Origin: an uncultured Spartobacteria bacterium
GTDB taxonomy: Bacteria; Verrucomicrobiota; Verrucomicrobiia; Chthoniobacterales; JAATET01
Direction: 5' to 3'
DNA length: 64,000 nt
NCBI GenBank assembly: GCA_938011325.1
Contig: CALLUD010000006.1
Location: 620,001 to 684,000 of the forward strand
This document shows positions 51,571-61,055 of this stretch, piece by piece. Under the pieces are notes generated by a model. The model was not told the DNA's origin. It saw nothing but the letters and a program-made list of their open reading frames with translations, and made no database searches. Numbering within the stretch: position 1 is the stretch's first letter; each line of letters opens with the position of its first letter. Made by a program: the position numbers and the translations under genes.

Positions 51571-52881
51571 TTATTCCGCCGGCTTCATCGGAGGAATCCC
51601 CGCCTCGTCGTCCGCCGCATTCTCCGGAAGGATCGGCTGGGCCTCCCCTGCGGCCGGGTTCTCGGCCTCCGCGGGGGCCGGCGTCGGTGAAGGCTCGGCA
51701 TTCGGATCAAACTGGAACGCCCAGCTCACACTCGTCTTCTTTCCGTTCGCGCGCGCGTTCACGAGCACGATCACTTCCGGTTCGCGCAGAGGCTGGTGCA
51801 TCTTGAAGCTGAGCAGCCCCGACTCGGGATCATACTTCGCAGGCACCGGACCGAATCCACTCACACGCATCTCAACACTCTTGGGATCCACGTTGCCGAG
51901 GCTCGCGAGATTGATTTTCAACTCAGGTCGCGGATTAGAGATCACGGCATTCTGCATGGGCTCCGTCAGCATGGCTGCCGTCGCCGCGTTGCCAGCCGGA
52001 CTCGCCGCGGCGATCGACGAGGGGGAACCCGGGCCGAACTTCAATGCATTCGTGAACGTGAATTCCTTGTCGCTCTGCACGATGTAGCGGCCGATGTTCA
52101 TCGCTCCCGAGTCGTGCAATGCCTTTTTGCCGGAAACGGTGAACGCCGCTTCGTAACCCGCCTCCTCGGCTGCCTTCATGACCTTTTCGTCGTGAATGCC
52201 AAACGGATAGGCGAGCGTCGTCACCTTGATGCCGAGCTTCTCCTCGAGAATTTGCTTCGAGCCCGCGAGCTCGTTCTTCAGCCACTCCTCGTAGGTCTTG
52301 CCCGCAAGATCCTTCTGCTTCGGGTTCACCAGATTCGCGTGCGCGACCGTGTGACTGCCAATGTCCACGCCGGCGTCGGCCATTTCCTGAAGCTCCTCCC
52401 ATTGAATCGAGCGGCCACCCGCGCCGACGTAGTTTGTGTAGACGTAGAAGGTGAACGGAAACCCGAACTCCTTGAGAATCGGCCAGGCCTCCGTGTAGGT
52501 GTCGTCGTAACCATCGTCGATCGTGATCACGATCGCCTGCGGCGGGATGTTCTTCTCGCCACGACGCCACGCGAGGAAATCGGCCATCGGAATCACGGGC
52601 ACGCCGGAATCCTTGATCGCCTGCAACTGCTTGCGGAAATGCTCGGGCGTGATCGCCAGCGGGTCGCGTTCGCGCTTTTCGAACCGGTGGTAGCCGAGCA
52701 CGGAAACCTGCGCCGTGGTATCGATCGGCTCCGGCGTGGGAGTTGGCTCGGGCGTGGGTTCCGGCGTTGGCGTCGCTTCGGGGGTCGGAGTCGGGGTCGG
52801 CTCGGGGGGAGTCGGTGCGGGTCTGTTGCAGGAGACCAGCAACACTCCGCTGAGCACGGGAATCAGGACTCGAAGCTTCAT
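51571..52881 (-). CDS. Polysaccharide deacetylase-family lipoprotein
   Basis: 436 residues from ATG 52881 (MKLRVLIPVLSGVLLVSC), where LLVSC is a lipobox. A Thr/Pro/Glu repeat linker spans about residues 20-52. The NodB-type domain has VITIDDGYDDTYTEAWPILK (Asp-Asp metal/base site), VDIGSHTVAHANLV (HxxxxH-type zinc ligands) and LAYPFGIHDEKV. A C-terminal ~150-residue beta domain of unknown type follows. It should remove acetyl or other groups from a surface glycan. Its presence as an anchored protein fits cell-wall or exopolysaccharide tailoring. Confidence 0.9.
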   Translation of the reverse strand: MKLRVLIPVLSGVLLVSCNRPAPTPPEPTPTPTPEATPTPEPTPEPTPTPEPIDTTAQVSVLGYHRFEKRERDPLAITPEHFRKQLQAIKDSGVPVIPMADFLAWRRGEKNIPPQAIVITIDDGYDDTYTEAWPILKEFGFPFTFYVYTNYVGAGGRSIQWEELQEMADAGVDIGSHTVAHANLVNPKQKDLAGKTYEEWLKNELAGSKQILEEKLGIKVTTLAYPFGIHDEKVMKAAEEAGYEAAFTVSGKKALHDSGAMNIGRYIVQSDKEFTFTNALKFGPGSPSSIAAASPAGNAATAAMLTEPMQNAVISNPRPELKINLASLGNVDPKSVEMRVSGFGPVPAKYDPESGLLSFKMHQPLREPEVIVLVNARANGKKTSVSWAFQFDPNAEPSPTPAPAEAENPAAGEAQPILPENAADDEAGIPPMKPAE

Positions 52882-52926
52882 GGTTTGCCTACTCCTTAGC
52901 GTTCGCGGGGAGTTTTTCAACCACGG

Positions 52927-53826
52927 TCACGGATTCTCGCGCAGGACTCTCGCAAGTTCGCCGCGGCTGCGGACACCGAGTTTTGCGAAGATCGCACGCA
53001 CGTGGTCCTTCACCGACTCGACGCCAATCCCGAGAATGATCGCGATCTCCGGGTTCGTCTTTCCCTCGACGAGCCAGTGCAGCACTTCGCAGCGGCGCGG
53101 GGAGAGGCCGAGTTTTGCAAATCGGGACGGTGGCAGGAACCGATCGGTCTCTTCGATGTAGAGGGCGCGCAGCACGCCGCGGGCTGTCGAGCGGGCCAGG
53201 AAGCGCAGGATGCCGGCCGGGGTTTCGCCGCTGCCGATGGTCTCGACGGTGTTTGTCGGCGGTAGCAGGTCGAGCCGTTCCCGCACGCGCGCGAGCAACG
53301 CGTCGAGCCGGCTGCCGGTGAGCGAATGCCGCTCGAGCAGTTCACGCGTTTGATCGGACGGAGGGACGACCGCGCCGTGGGAATCCACGAGCAGCATCGC
53401 CGCGCCCGCGCGGGCCAGCTCATCGCGCAGCACGGTGGTTTCGTCCTGCATCCGCTGGTATTCGCAGGCGCGGAGAAATGCCGGTGTGGTCTGCCGGCGC
53501 AATTCCGCCCAGCATCCGTCGGGATCGGAATCGAACGGTTCTCCGGATCGCGAGAGGACGACGTGAACCTCAACGCCGTTCGACACGATTTTCCACGCGA
53601 GTCCGTGGAACCGGAATGTGTTCTCCGGCATGGGAGCGTTGTCGGGACGCAGCACGCGGCGATGTCCCCACGCGCCGCGCAGCTCGACAATCGGCGAAAC
53701 ATGAGGATCGAACCTCGCCACCGCGCGGAAGAGCCGCCCGGCGACTTCCTCGATCGCCGCGGCTTCCTGGAGCTCCGCCGCCATGTCGAGAAGCGTTTCG
53801 TAGTCGCGGCTCGCGAGGCGTTTCAT
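52927..53826 (-). CDS. LuxR-type transcriptional regulator (second of a pair)
   Basis: 299 residues from ATG 53826, overlapping the stop of the upstream regulator (ATGA). The C-terminal helix-turn-helix is LSPRRCEVLHWLVEGKTNPE, then IAIILGIGVESVKDHVRAIF. The N-terminal ~230 residues are not a response-regulator receiver; they look like a divergent GAF/PAS-like sensor without recognisable ligand motifs. Ligand and targets are unknown. It is made together with the related regulator before it. Confidence 0.85.
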   Translation of the reverse strand: MKRLASRDYETLLDMAAELQEAAAIEEVAGRLFRAVARFDPHVSPIVELRGAWGHRRVLRPDNAPMPENTFRFHGLAWKIVSNGVEVHVVLSRSGEPFDSDPDGCWAELRRQTTPAFLRACEYQRMQDETTVLRDELARAGAAMLLVDSHGAVVPPSDQTRELLERHSLTGSRLDALLARVRERLDLLPPTNTVETIGSGETPAGILRFLARSTARGVLRALYIEETDRFLPPSRFAKLGLSPRRCEVLHWLVEGKTNPEIAIILGIGVESVKDHVRAIFAKLGVRSRGELARVLRENP

Positions 53827-55007
53827 GACCTCAGAGCGTGGCGCTGAAAGGCAAGCGCGGCGCTGAGAGCCTCCAGCGGATCCGACTCCGGGAGCGTGTC
53901 GTGGCGGGCGGGGGATTCGAGAAACTGCGAGGTCCGCACGCGGCGTGCCCATGCGGCGGCGGCGTGGCGGTTCGACACCCCGAGTTTGCCGAAGATTCGG
54001 GCGGAATATTCCTGCACGGTGCGCCGGCCGACTCCGAGCGACGCTGCGATCGCGGCGTCCGGGGCGCCGAGAACGAACCCGTGAAGCACCTCGCTTTCCC
54101 GCGGGCTCAGGCCGTGCTCGACGTAGATCGGCGGCGGGTCGCGACGTTCCACTTCCTCCAAAAACAAAAAGACATCACCGGCGAATCTTCCGATCGACGG
54201 ACGCACACGCAGCGCGCCAAGCGACGTGGAAAAGGTTCGCGTCTGCGGAGCGCGCCCGGCCCGGCGGCAAGCGCGCACCCACCGCGTGATGTCGGCGACG
54301 AGCGCATCGGGACGGTGCGGATTGTGCTCGCGGAGGAGTCGGGCGGCCGGCCGGGATTGCCGTCGCACCCTGCCCTCGGCGTCGACACCGAGAATGGCAA
54401 CGCCAACGTGATCCGCTCCGTCGGCAAGCAGGGAAAGCTCCGCCCGCTCACGCTCGATGCGGAGGATGCGCGTCAGCGCGGGCACGGCCATTCGACGAAC
54501 CAGCTCGAAGGCATTCTGCTCGCGAGGCGTAAAATCGAGCCCCGAGCGCATGACGATGAGCCCGCAGCTCGAGCCTCCGCCGATGGGAAAGTTCACCGCT
54601 TGCTGGTAGTCGAAGCGATTCCGCCGAAACACTTCATTATACATCCGCTCTTCGCGCCAGCGCCGGATCGGCAGGATCGACGTGACCGCCCGCGGGGTAA
54701 ACCACCCTTCCTGCATCACGGAATACACCAGCGGATGGCGGAACCACAGACTCGCGCAACGTTGCTGCTCCTCGGGATTGAACGGCCAGGGGATGTTCGG
54801 CGCGAGCATGTCCACCTTGCCGCGCGTCTCATGAAAATGCTGGAGATACACGAGATCCCCCGGCGTGGCGCGGCCCGTGGCATCCACGATCGCCTCTGCA
54901 AGCTCGCCCAGGTCGCGTGCCTCCTGAAAACGTTTCGCCGCCCGGAGCGCGTCCCTCTCGAAGTTTCCGGGGCGCCGTTTTGCGATTTTCCTACCGGAAT
55001 CTTTCAT
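53823..55007 (-). CDS. LuxR-type transcriptional regulator (first of a pair)
   Basis: 394 residues from ATG 55007; longer frames to 55112 exist. The C-terminal HTH is LSPRESEVLHGFVLGAPDAA, then LGVGRRTVQEYSARIFGKLG. The N-terminal region has GDLVYLQHFHETRGKVDMLA and FPIGGGSSCGLIVMRSGLDF, compatible with a GAF-like domain. No receiver domain. It is transcribed away from the large PEP-CTERM protein gene, with 130 bases between the starts, so it may control that gene; this is inference from position. Confidence 0.85.
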   Translation of the reverse strand: MKDSGRKIAKRRPGNFERDALRAAKRFQEARDLGELAEAIVDATGRATPGDLVYLQHFHETRGKVDMLAPNIPWPFNPEEQQRCASLWFRHPLVYSVMQEGWFTPRAVTSILPIRRWREERMYNEVFRRNRFDYQQAVNFPIGGGSSCGLIVMRSGLDFTPREQNAFELVRRMAVPALTRILRIERERAELSLLADGADHVGVAILGVDAEGRVRRQSRPAARLLREHNPHRPDALVADITRWVRACRRAGRAPQTRTFSTSLGALRVRPSIGRFAGDVFLFLEEVERRDPPPIYVEHGLSPRESEVLHGFVLGAPDAAIAASLGVGRRTVQEYSARIFGKLGVSNRHAAAAWARRVRTSQFLESPARHDTLPESDPLEALSAALAFQRHALRS

Positions 55008-55137
55008 CGCTCGGAGGCCGATTATCTTCCTCGAGAATTTCCGGACAACCCTTTTTCCGGAGCGCCCCCCGAATTGCGGACAAACGCGCAACACCAGCAT
55101 GGTGACGGACAATCAACCGCCTCCCTAGGCTGCACGC

Positions 55138-58100
55138 ATGAACACACCATTTGGCATCTACATCGGCCGTGTTGTTCGTCGGGTTTTTGCTGCGGGGATT
55201 TTCCTGGCGCTGATGCCCTCGGGAACCGCAGCTCAGGCGACCCTGGAGGGACTGGGCACCGTGGGCGAGTGGGACATTTCCGTTGGCCTCGCCCTTTCCG
55301 CCGATGGGCGCACGGTGACCGGGAACCTGGGAAGGAGCGATATGCCGAACTCCGGCGGGGTGTTTTACTGGACTCGCGAGGACGGCATGGTCGAATTGGG
55401 AACGCTCGGTGGCGAAGGGGCGCTCGTTGTAGGGTCCCAATCGTTGAGCGACGACGGCAAAGTGGTCGTCGGCGCCAGCCTGGAAGCCGACGGGGAGATG
55501 AGGGCGTTTCGGTGGACGGAGGAAGCGGGGATGCAGAGTCTCGGAACGCTTTGGGAGGATTCCCCCTTCGTGTATTCGGCCGCGAGCGCCGTGTCCGGAT
55601 CGGGTCACACAGTCTACGGCATATCGTCTTCCGAGACGGGAATCCGGGGATTTGTGTGGACCGCGGATGACGGCATGGTGGCAGCCAACTTCTGGGGGGC
55701 CGCGAGCTGGAGTGCGGTGACCGCACGAGTGAACGACTCGCAATACCTCGTCCGGGAGGAAACGGAGAACGGCTCCCGCGTCGTGCTACTCACCTCGGAC
55801 TCGGCGCATTGGCTGCAATCGCCCGAGGGAAACGAAACGGTCGCCAACGCGGCCGGTTTCAACCGCGCCGTCGGAGCCACCATTACGGAGGACGGAATTC
55901 ATACAGCCGTGGAATGGAATCTCACCTCCGGAACCATGTCGGAACTCCCAGGCTTTGCCGGCCTCACGAGCTCGACCGCGCTGGGCATCAGTTCCAACGG
56001 CGCCATCGTGGTTGGCTGGGCATCGAACGAAACGGAATCCAGTGCCGTGATGTGGACGCCGTTCGGTCACTACAAGATCGCGGACTTCCTCGAGCGATAC
56101 TACGGAATGGATCTGTCCGACTGGGATGGTCTCATCTCGGCAAGCGGGGTTGCGGAAGCCTCACAGGACCGCTTCTCGATCGTCGGCACGGGTCTGCGTG
56201 ATGGACGCGAAGAGGCTTTCCTCCTGAGCGACCTGAATGTCATGCAAACCCGCTGGCTCGACGAGCCCGCCGGAAGCCTTTGGGATGCCGCCGGAAACTG
56301 GGACAACGGCCAGCCTTTTTCCTCCAGCGATGCCGTCTTCGGTCCCTCGACGGTGACCGATGTCTCCATCACCTCGAGCGTCGATGTATCGACCATCCGA
56401 ATGCTGCCCGACGCGCCGGCCTACACGTTCACCGTGGAGAATGGCGGAGTCCTCTCCGTCGGCGTGTTCGAGCCCGATCTCCGCACGGGACTCGAAAACC
56501 TTTCCGCGCACCGTCCGCAATTCGTGATCGAGTCGGGCGGCACGCTCCAGGTGGGCTTTCAGACCCATTTTGAGGAAACAGACTTCATGATCCGCGGCTC
56601 GACCTCGTGGATCGGCATGTCGGGTGCCTCGGAGTCGAGCTTCGTGATCGGAGACGGAGGGCAGTTTCAGGCTGTGGGAGAAAATGTGTTCTCCGATTCG
56701 CAGTTCACCATCCAGAGCGGCGGATGGATGAATGTTTACTCCAACGCCACATTTCCCAACTCCAGCATCTCCGCCCAGGGCGGCACGTTCTTCGCAGCCT
56801 CGGATGTGCAATGGTCCGGCGCGGAGATGGAAGCGAGTTTCGGCGGCGTCCTTCGCTTCGTGGATGGCGGACCTGGGGATTCCGTGGTGAACCTCCATGA
56901 TGGCGGAATTCTGCGTCTCAGCGGAAACTCCAACGGCGGAGACGCGCAAATCACCCTTCACGGCGAAGGCTCCACGCTTCTCGTGGAGGAAGGAGCCAAC
57001 GCTGGAAGGGCGAAGATCGCCGCTGGCGCGGGCAGCTCAGTCTTGTTCCAGGGCGGCGGCGAGGGGCGGGATGCTTCGATCACGATTCAGAATGGCGCGA
57101 CGCTCGATATCAGCAGCACCGGACTGGGCTCCGTGCCGGTCGGTTCGCTCGAAGGCAGCGGCCTGGTGAAGCTGGGCGACAGGACGCTGGAAGTCGGCGC
57201 GCTGGGCAGGTCCACCACGTTCAATGGCACGATCGAGGGGAGCGGCGGCGCGTTGGTGAAAGTCGGCACCGGCACGCTCACGCTCGGCGGAACGAACACC
57301 TACACGGGCGGCACCCAGATTCTTGGCGGACTCCTGGAAATCGACTCAAACGCGCGCCTCGGATCGGGCGGACTTCTCATCGACGGCGGGGGAATACGCT
57401 TCGGCGCTGCGTTCAACAACCTTCGAACCTTCGGAATCGGCAACTCCGGCGCCACCATCGACACGAATGGGTTCGACGTCACCTTCTCCCACGGCCTCAC
57501 CGGCCCTGGTGGCGTCACCTCCTTCGGCGTTCTCACGAAAACCGGCGCGGGCAAGCTCACGCTCACCGGAGAAAATATCTACCGCGGAGGCACGCGGATC
57601 GAGGAGGGAACCATCGAGATCGCGGGCACCGGCCGGTTTCCGGGCATCGGCACCATCGTCAACAACGGCGTTATCATCTTCAACCGCTCGATCGAATACC
57701 CGATGTCGACGAACATTACGGGCACAGGTTCCATCATCAAGCGGGGAAGCAACTACCTGCGCCTCGTGGGAAATTCCTTCTCCGGCGGCGCGGTTCTCGA
57801 GTCCGGCCGCGTCGAGCTCAACGGCACCGATGCGTTGGGCACTGGCACGGTAATTCTGCAAGGCGGAACACTGCGGTCTTTCAACACGGCACGCACGCTC
57901 CCCAACGCGATCATCCTCGAAGGTGACTATGGGGTGGATGGCTCGCTCGCGCTCACCTTCGAGGGCCCGTTTACGCTCACGGGCAACCATGCGCTTTCGA
58001 TCACGAACTCCGCGCTGACGACCATCAAAGGCGTGATCGGCGAAAGCGAAGGCAACGTCGGAGTCCTCCGCAAAACGGGCGCCGGCGTCCTCCGCGTGAC

Positions 58101-58737
58101 CGGCGCGAACACCTTCACCGGTGGCACGTTCGTCGATGGCGGAACGCTCCTTGTGGACAACGAAAGCGGCTCGGGCCTTGGCTCGGGCAACGTCTTCATC
58201 GCGGAGGGCGCGACCCTCGGCGGCAGTGGATCGTTCACCGGTGACGTGCTGCTCGATGGCGTGATTTCTCCCGGCACATCACCCGGGACGCTGACCACCG
58301 GCTCGCAGACGTGGAATGGCGGCGCGACCTACGTGTGGGAGCTCAACAGCGCCACCGGCATCGCCGGGACAAACTGGGACTGGCTCGAGGTGAACGGCTC
58401 GCTTACGATCCACAGCACGGCGGAGAATCCGTTCACCATCGCCGTCGTTTCCCTCGGGCTCGACAACGAGCCCGGCGACGTCGCGAACTTCGATCCTGCG
58501 CAGACCTACACCTGGATTCTCGCGACGGCGAGCGGCGGCATCGGCGGCTTCAGCTCCGATCGCTTCCGCATCGACTCCTCGGCGTTCTCGAACGCACCGG
58601 ACACCTCGCGGTTCGCGGTCGTGCAGCAGGGGAACTCGATCAGCCTCGTCTATTCGGCGGTTCCCGAGCCGCACGAATGGGCGGTCGCCATCGCGGGACT
58701 CCTGCTGCTTCTCGCAATCCGGCGCCGCGCCGCGTGA
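55138..58737 (+). CDS. PEP-CTERM surface protein with HAF-type and autotransporter-associated strand repeats
   Basis: 1199 residues. Signal peptide about 1-33. From about 37 to 310, short repeats of HAF type (SADGRTVTGNLG, SDDGKVVVGAS, SSNGAIVVGWAS, each near GVFYWTREDG-like strands) suggest a propeller. A beta-helix-like stretch follows to about 690. Autotransporter-associated (PATR) strands sit near 702 (KVGTGTLTLGGTNTYTGG), 797 (KTGAGKLTLTGENIYRGG) and 974 (KTGAGVLRVTGANTFTGG). The C-terminus has VPEP at 1175, then a hydrophobic helix and IRRRAA, a PEP-CTERM sorting signal rather than a beta-barrel. Likely exosortase-sorted; no exosortase gene is in the window. Confidence 0.88.
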   Translation: MNTPFGIYIGRVVRRVFAAGIFLALMPSGTAAQATLEGLGTVGEWDISVGLALSADGRTVTGNLGRSDMPNSGGVFYWTREDGMVELGTLGGEGALVVGSQSLSDDGKVVVGASLEADGEMRAFRWTEEAGMQSLGTLWEDSPFVYSAASAVSGSGHTVYGISSSETGIRGFVWTADDGMVAANFWGAASWSAVTARVNDSQYLVREETENGSRVVLLTSDSAHWLQSPEGNETVANAAGFNRAVGATITEDGIHTAVEWNLTSGTMSELPGFAGLTSSTALGISSNGAIVVGWASNETESSAVMWTPFGHYKIADFLERYYGMDLSDWDGLISASGVAEASQDRFSIVGTGLRDGREEAFLLSDLNVMQTRWLDEPAGSLWDAAGNWDNGQPFSSSDAVFGPSTVTDVSITSSVDVSTIRMLPDAPAYTFTVENGGVLSVGVFEPDLRTGLENLSAHRPQFVIESGGTLQVGFQTHFEETDFMIRGSTSWIGMSGASESSFVIGDGGQFQAVGENVFSDSQFTIQSGGWMNVYSNATFPNSSISAQGGTFFAASDVQWSGAEMEASFGGVLRFVDGGPGDSVVNLHDGGILRLSGNSNGGDAQITLHGEGSTLLVEEGANAGRAKIAAGAGSSVLFQGGGEGRDASITIQNGATLDISSTGLGSVPVGSLEGSGLVKLGDRTLEVGALGRSTTFNGTIEGSGGALVKVGTGTLTLGGTNTYTGGTQILGGLLEIDSNARLGSGGLLIDGGGIRFGAAFNNLRTFGIGNSGATIDTNGFDVTFSHGLTGPGGVTSFGVLTKTGAGKLTLTGENIYRGGTRIEEGTIEIAGTGRFPGIGTIVNNGVIIFNRSIEYPMSTNITGTGSIIKRGSNYLRLVGNSFSGGAVLESGRVELNGTDALGTGTVILQGGTLRSFNTARTLPNAIILEGDYGVDGSLALTFEGPFTLTGNHALSITNSALTTIKGVIGESEGNVGVLRKTGAGVLRVTGANTFTGGTFVDGGTLLVDNESGSGLGSGNVFIAEGATLGGSGSFTGDVLLDGVISPGTSPGTLTTGSQTWNGGATYVWELNSATGIAGTNWDWLEVNGSLTIHSTAENPFTIAVVSLGLDNEPGDVANFDPAQTYTWILATASGGIGGFSSDRFRIDSSAFSNAPDTSRFAVVQQGNSISLVYSAVPEPHEWAVAIAGLLLLLAIRRRAA

Positions 58738-58747
58738 GCGAGGCTCG

Positions 58748-60043
58748 TTACTCCAGGCCGACGGCGCGGAACTTCGCGTCGACGTGCTTGAAGTGGTGGT
58801 CGAGCGAGCACGCCTCCGCGACATCCTCGGCGGTGAGTTTCGCAGCGACCTCGGGCTCCTCGGCCAGCGTTTGCGCGAGCGGGACCTTCTCCTTCCACGT
58901 GCGCATCGCGGCGCGTTGCACGGCCTCGTAGGCGACCTTGCGCTCGAGTCCCTTCTCGGTGAGTCGCAGCAGCGCACCCTGGCTCGCGTAGAGTCCGCCG
59001 GTGAGCTCCATGTTGCGGCGCATGTTTTCCGGATACACGAGCAGCCGGTCGACGAGCCGTGCGAGCGTCACGAGCATGTAATCAAGCAGCGTGCAGGAAT
59101 CCGGCAGGATGATGCGCTCGACCGAGCTGTGGCTGATGTCGCGCTCGTGCCAGAGCGCCACGTCCTCGAGCGCGGCGCCGGCGTTGTTGCGGATGACGCG
59201 CGCGAGGCCGCTGAGCCGTTCTCCGGTGATCGGGTTGCGCTTGTGCGGCATGGCGGAGCTGCCCTTTTGACCGGCGGAAAAATACTCCTCCACCTCGAGA
59301 ACCTCGGTGCGTTGGAGATGGCGGAATTCCGTTGCCCAGCGATCGATCGACGATGCGATGAGCGCGAGCGTCGTCATGAACTCCGCGTGGCGGTCACGCT
59401 GGACGATTTGCGTGGAAATCGGAGCGGGCTTGAGATGGAGCTTCTCCATCACGTAGGCCTCGACGCGCGGATCGAGATGGGCGTGCGTGCCGACGGCGCC
59501 GCTGAGCTTGCCAACGCGCACACGTTCCTTCGTCTGCTCGAGCCGCTCGATCGCGCGGCCAAACTCGTCATACATCAGCGCGAGCTTCAGTCCGAACGTG
59601 ATCGGCTCCGCGTGAATGCCGTGGCTGCGTCCGATCATTGGCGTGTATTTGTGCTCCTCGGCGCGGCGGGCAATGCTCGCGCGAAGCGCATGGAGATCGG
59701 CGAGCAGGCGGACGCACGATTCGTTCATCTGCACCGCAAGCGTGGTGTCGAGAAGGTCGGAGGAGGTCAGGCCCTGGTGCACCCAGCGCGCCTCGGGACC
59801 GATCTTCGACGCGACGTTTTCGAGGAACGCGATGACGTCGTGATTCGTGCGCTTCTCGATCTCCCGCACCTCCTCGATGTCAAACGCGCCGCGCGCGCGA
59901 ATCGCCTCGGCATCGGCCTTGGGAATCTGGCCCAACTCGGCCATCGCTTCGCAGGCGAGCGTTTCGATTTCGAGCCAGATTTCGAGTTTGCGCTGCTCGC
60001 TCCAGAGCGCGCGCATTTCAGGGAGACTGTAGCGTTCGATCAC
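58748..60043 (-). CDS. purB: Adenylosuccinate lyase
   Basis: 431 residues starting MIERYSLPEMRALWSEQRKL. The superfamily signature GSSAMPHKRNPITGERLSGL (catalytic Ser loop) and HQGLTSSDLLDTTLAVQMNE, with GRSHGIHAEPITFG (His), are all present. It splits SAICAR and adenylosuccinate in purine synthesis. It lies apart from purF-purM in the window. The terminator of the small upstream gene separates it from that transcript. Confidence 0.97.
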   Translation of the reverse strand: MIERYSLPEMRALWSEQRKLEIWLEIETLACEAMAELGQIPKADAEAIRARGAFDIEEVREIEKRTNHDVIAFLENVASKIGPEARWVHQGLTSSDLLDTTLAVQMNESCVRLLADLHALRASIARRAEEHKYTPMIGRSHGIHAEPITFGLKLALMYDEFGRAIERLEQTKERVRVGKLSGAVGTHAHLDPRVEAYVMEKLHLKPAPISTQIVQRDRHAEFMTTLALIASSIDRWATEFRHLQRTEVLEVEEYFSAGQKGSSAMPHKRNPITGERLSGLARVIRNNAGAALEDVALWHERDISHSSVERIILPDSCTLLDYMLVTLARLVDRLLVYPENMRRNMELTGGLYASQGALLRLTEKGLERKVAYEAVQRAAMRTWKEKVPLAQTLAEEPEVAAKLTAEDVAEACSLDHHFKHVDAKFRAVGLE

Positions 60044-60080
60044 CCGTGGGTTTTACCGCACGGAAAGTGCGGCCGACCAC

Positions 60081-60117
60081 GCGAAAAAACAAAGACGGCA
60101 TCGGTTTCCCGATGCCG
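60081..60117 (-). terminator. Rho-independent terminator of the 60-residue-protein gene
   Basis: A perfect 9-bp stem, cggcatcgg (60096-60104) and ccgatgccg (60109-60117), encloses a 4-base loop. On the minus strand it is followed by a T-rich tract (tctttgtttttt). It lies between the small gene and purB, both on the minus strand. Confidence 0.8.
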
Positions 60118-60149
60118 CCTCAGCACTCCCTATGAAAAAAATCTCTCGT

Positions 60150-60332
60150 TTACGTCGCAAGTCGCAGGGACTTGCGAATGCCGTGGTCACACACGGCGAC
60201 CCGGCCCGTGGCGATGAGGTCCGCCACCGCGGCGACGGTCTCCTTGCTGTCCTTCGCGCAGGAACTCACGATCGCGACGAGATCGCCGAGTGAGAGCTGC
60301 GCTTTATTGATTTTGCGATACGGGTTTTTCAT
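60150..60332 (-). CDS. Small 60-residue cytosolic protein, unknown function
   Basis: From ATG 60332, with a strong GGAGG ribosome site five bases upstream. A longer frame to 60386 lacks this. It starts MKNPYRKINKAQLSLGDLVA, then IVSSCAKDSKETVAAVADLI, ATGRVAV, and a basic end HGIRKSLRLAT. The helical middle with a conserved-looking LxLGDLVAxVSxxA pattern may be a dimer or DNA-binding helix. It has its own intrinsic terminator, arguing for a separately expressed gene. No family recognised. Confidence 0.7.
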   Translation of the reverse strand: MKNPYRKINKAQLSLGDLVAIVSSCAKDSKETVAAVADLIATGRVAVCDHGIRKSLRLAT

Positions 60333-60410
60333 TTCCACCTCCGTCTTGTTATCGAGTGAGACAGGCCTCTTGCGTGGGACGTTCAAAAAAAGAACGTGGG
60401 CCGCCTAACA

Positions 60411-61055
60411 CTACGGGGCAACCGGCGTCGCCGAAGGGCTCGGCGCGACGAGTCCGGCGGAAACGATCAGCTTCGTGGCTTGCTCGAGCGTGAGGCCGCT
60501 TTCGACGATGCGCTCCGATGGAATGCCGACGATAAATCCCGTGAGCGGATTCGGTGACGTCGGCAGAAAAACCATCGTGAAATCCTTTCCCAGCGCAGGA
60601 TCGGTAAACTGCCCGGTGACGAATCCAATGAGAATGCACCCCTCGCTCGGATACTCCACATAGACCACGCGCTTGAACTGTTGGTTCGACTTCATCTGGC
60701 GAACCGAGTCGAGCGCCTGCTTCACCGCGCCGTAGACCTTGGAGATAAGAGGCACTCGCAACAGCAAGGTCTCGAACGCGTCAATGAGACGCCGCCCCAG
60801 CACGTGCGTTGCCATGAAGCCGAGACCAATCAACAACAGCAGCGCAGAGACGAAATTCAGAAGGCGGCTGTTCTCGACGCCGATCGCCGCCCAGAATGGC
60901 TCGCTAATCTTGGCGATGAACGCGTAGGCGATCGACAACACCCAGATCGTCACGATCAGGGGCACCGCCACCGCGATGCCCGTCAACAACCGCGACCACA
61001 GCAACCGCCAGATGCTGCGCAGTGGCGTGTCACCTTCGGCGCCGTGAGAGGTCAT
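60411..61055 (-). CDS. DUF502 membrane protein
   Basis: 214 residues. Two N-terminal membrane helices (about 20-50 and 68-88) flank the family motif GIAVAVPLIVTIWVLS. A beta-rich half follows with RRLIDAFETLLLRVPLISKV, VYVEYPSEGCILIGFVTG and FLPTSPNPLTGFIVGIPSER, the DUF502 signature. Function unknown. The C-terminal tail is Ala/Pro-rich. Its start touches the stop of the DedA-like gene by one base (TGATG), so the two are coupled. Confidence 0.88.
   Translation of the reverse strand: MTSHGAEGDTPLRSIWRLLWSRLLTGIAVAVPLIVTIWVLSIAYAFIAKISEPFWAAIGVENSRLLNFVSALLLLIGLGFMATHVLGRRLIDAFETLLLRVPLISKVYGAVKQALDSVRQMKSNQQFKRVVYVEYPSEGCILIGFVTGQFTDPALGKDFTMVFLPTSPNPLTGFIVGIPSERIVESGLTLEQATKLIVSAGLVAPSPSATPVAP

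Noticed and set aside
52680..52830. Imperfect repeats in DNA near the start of the deacetylase gene
   Set aside because: They encode the Thr/Pro/Glu linker of the lipoprotein; low-complexity protein, not a CRISPR or a DNA-level repeat element.
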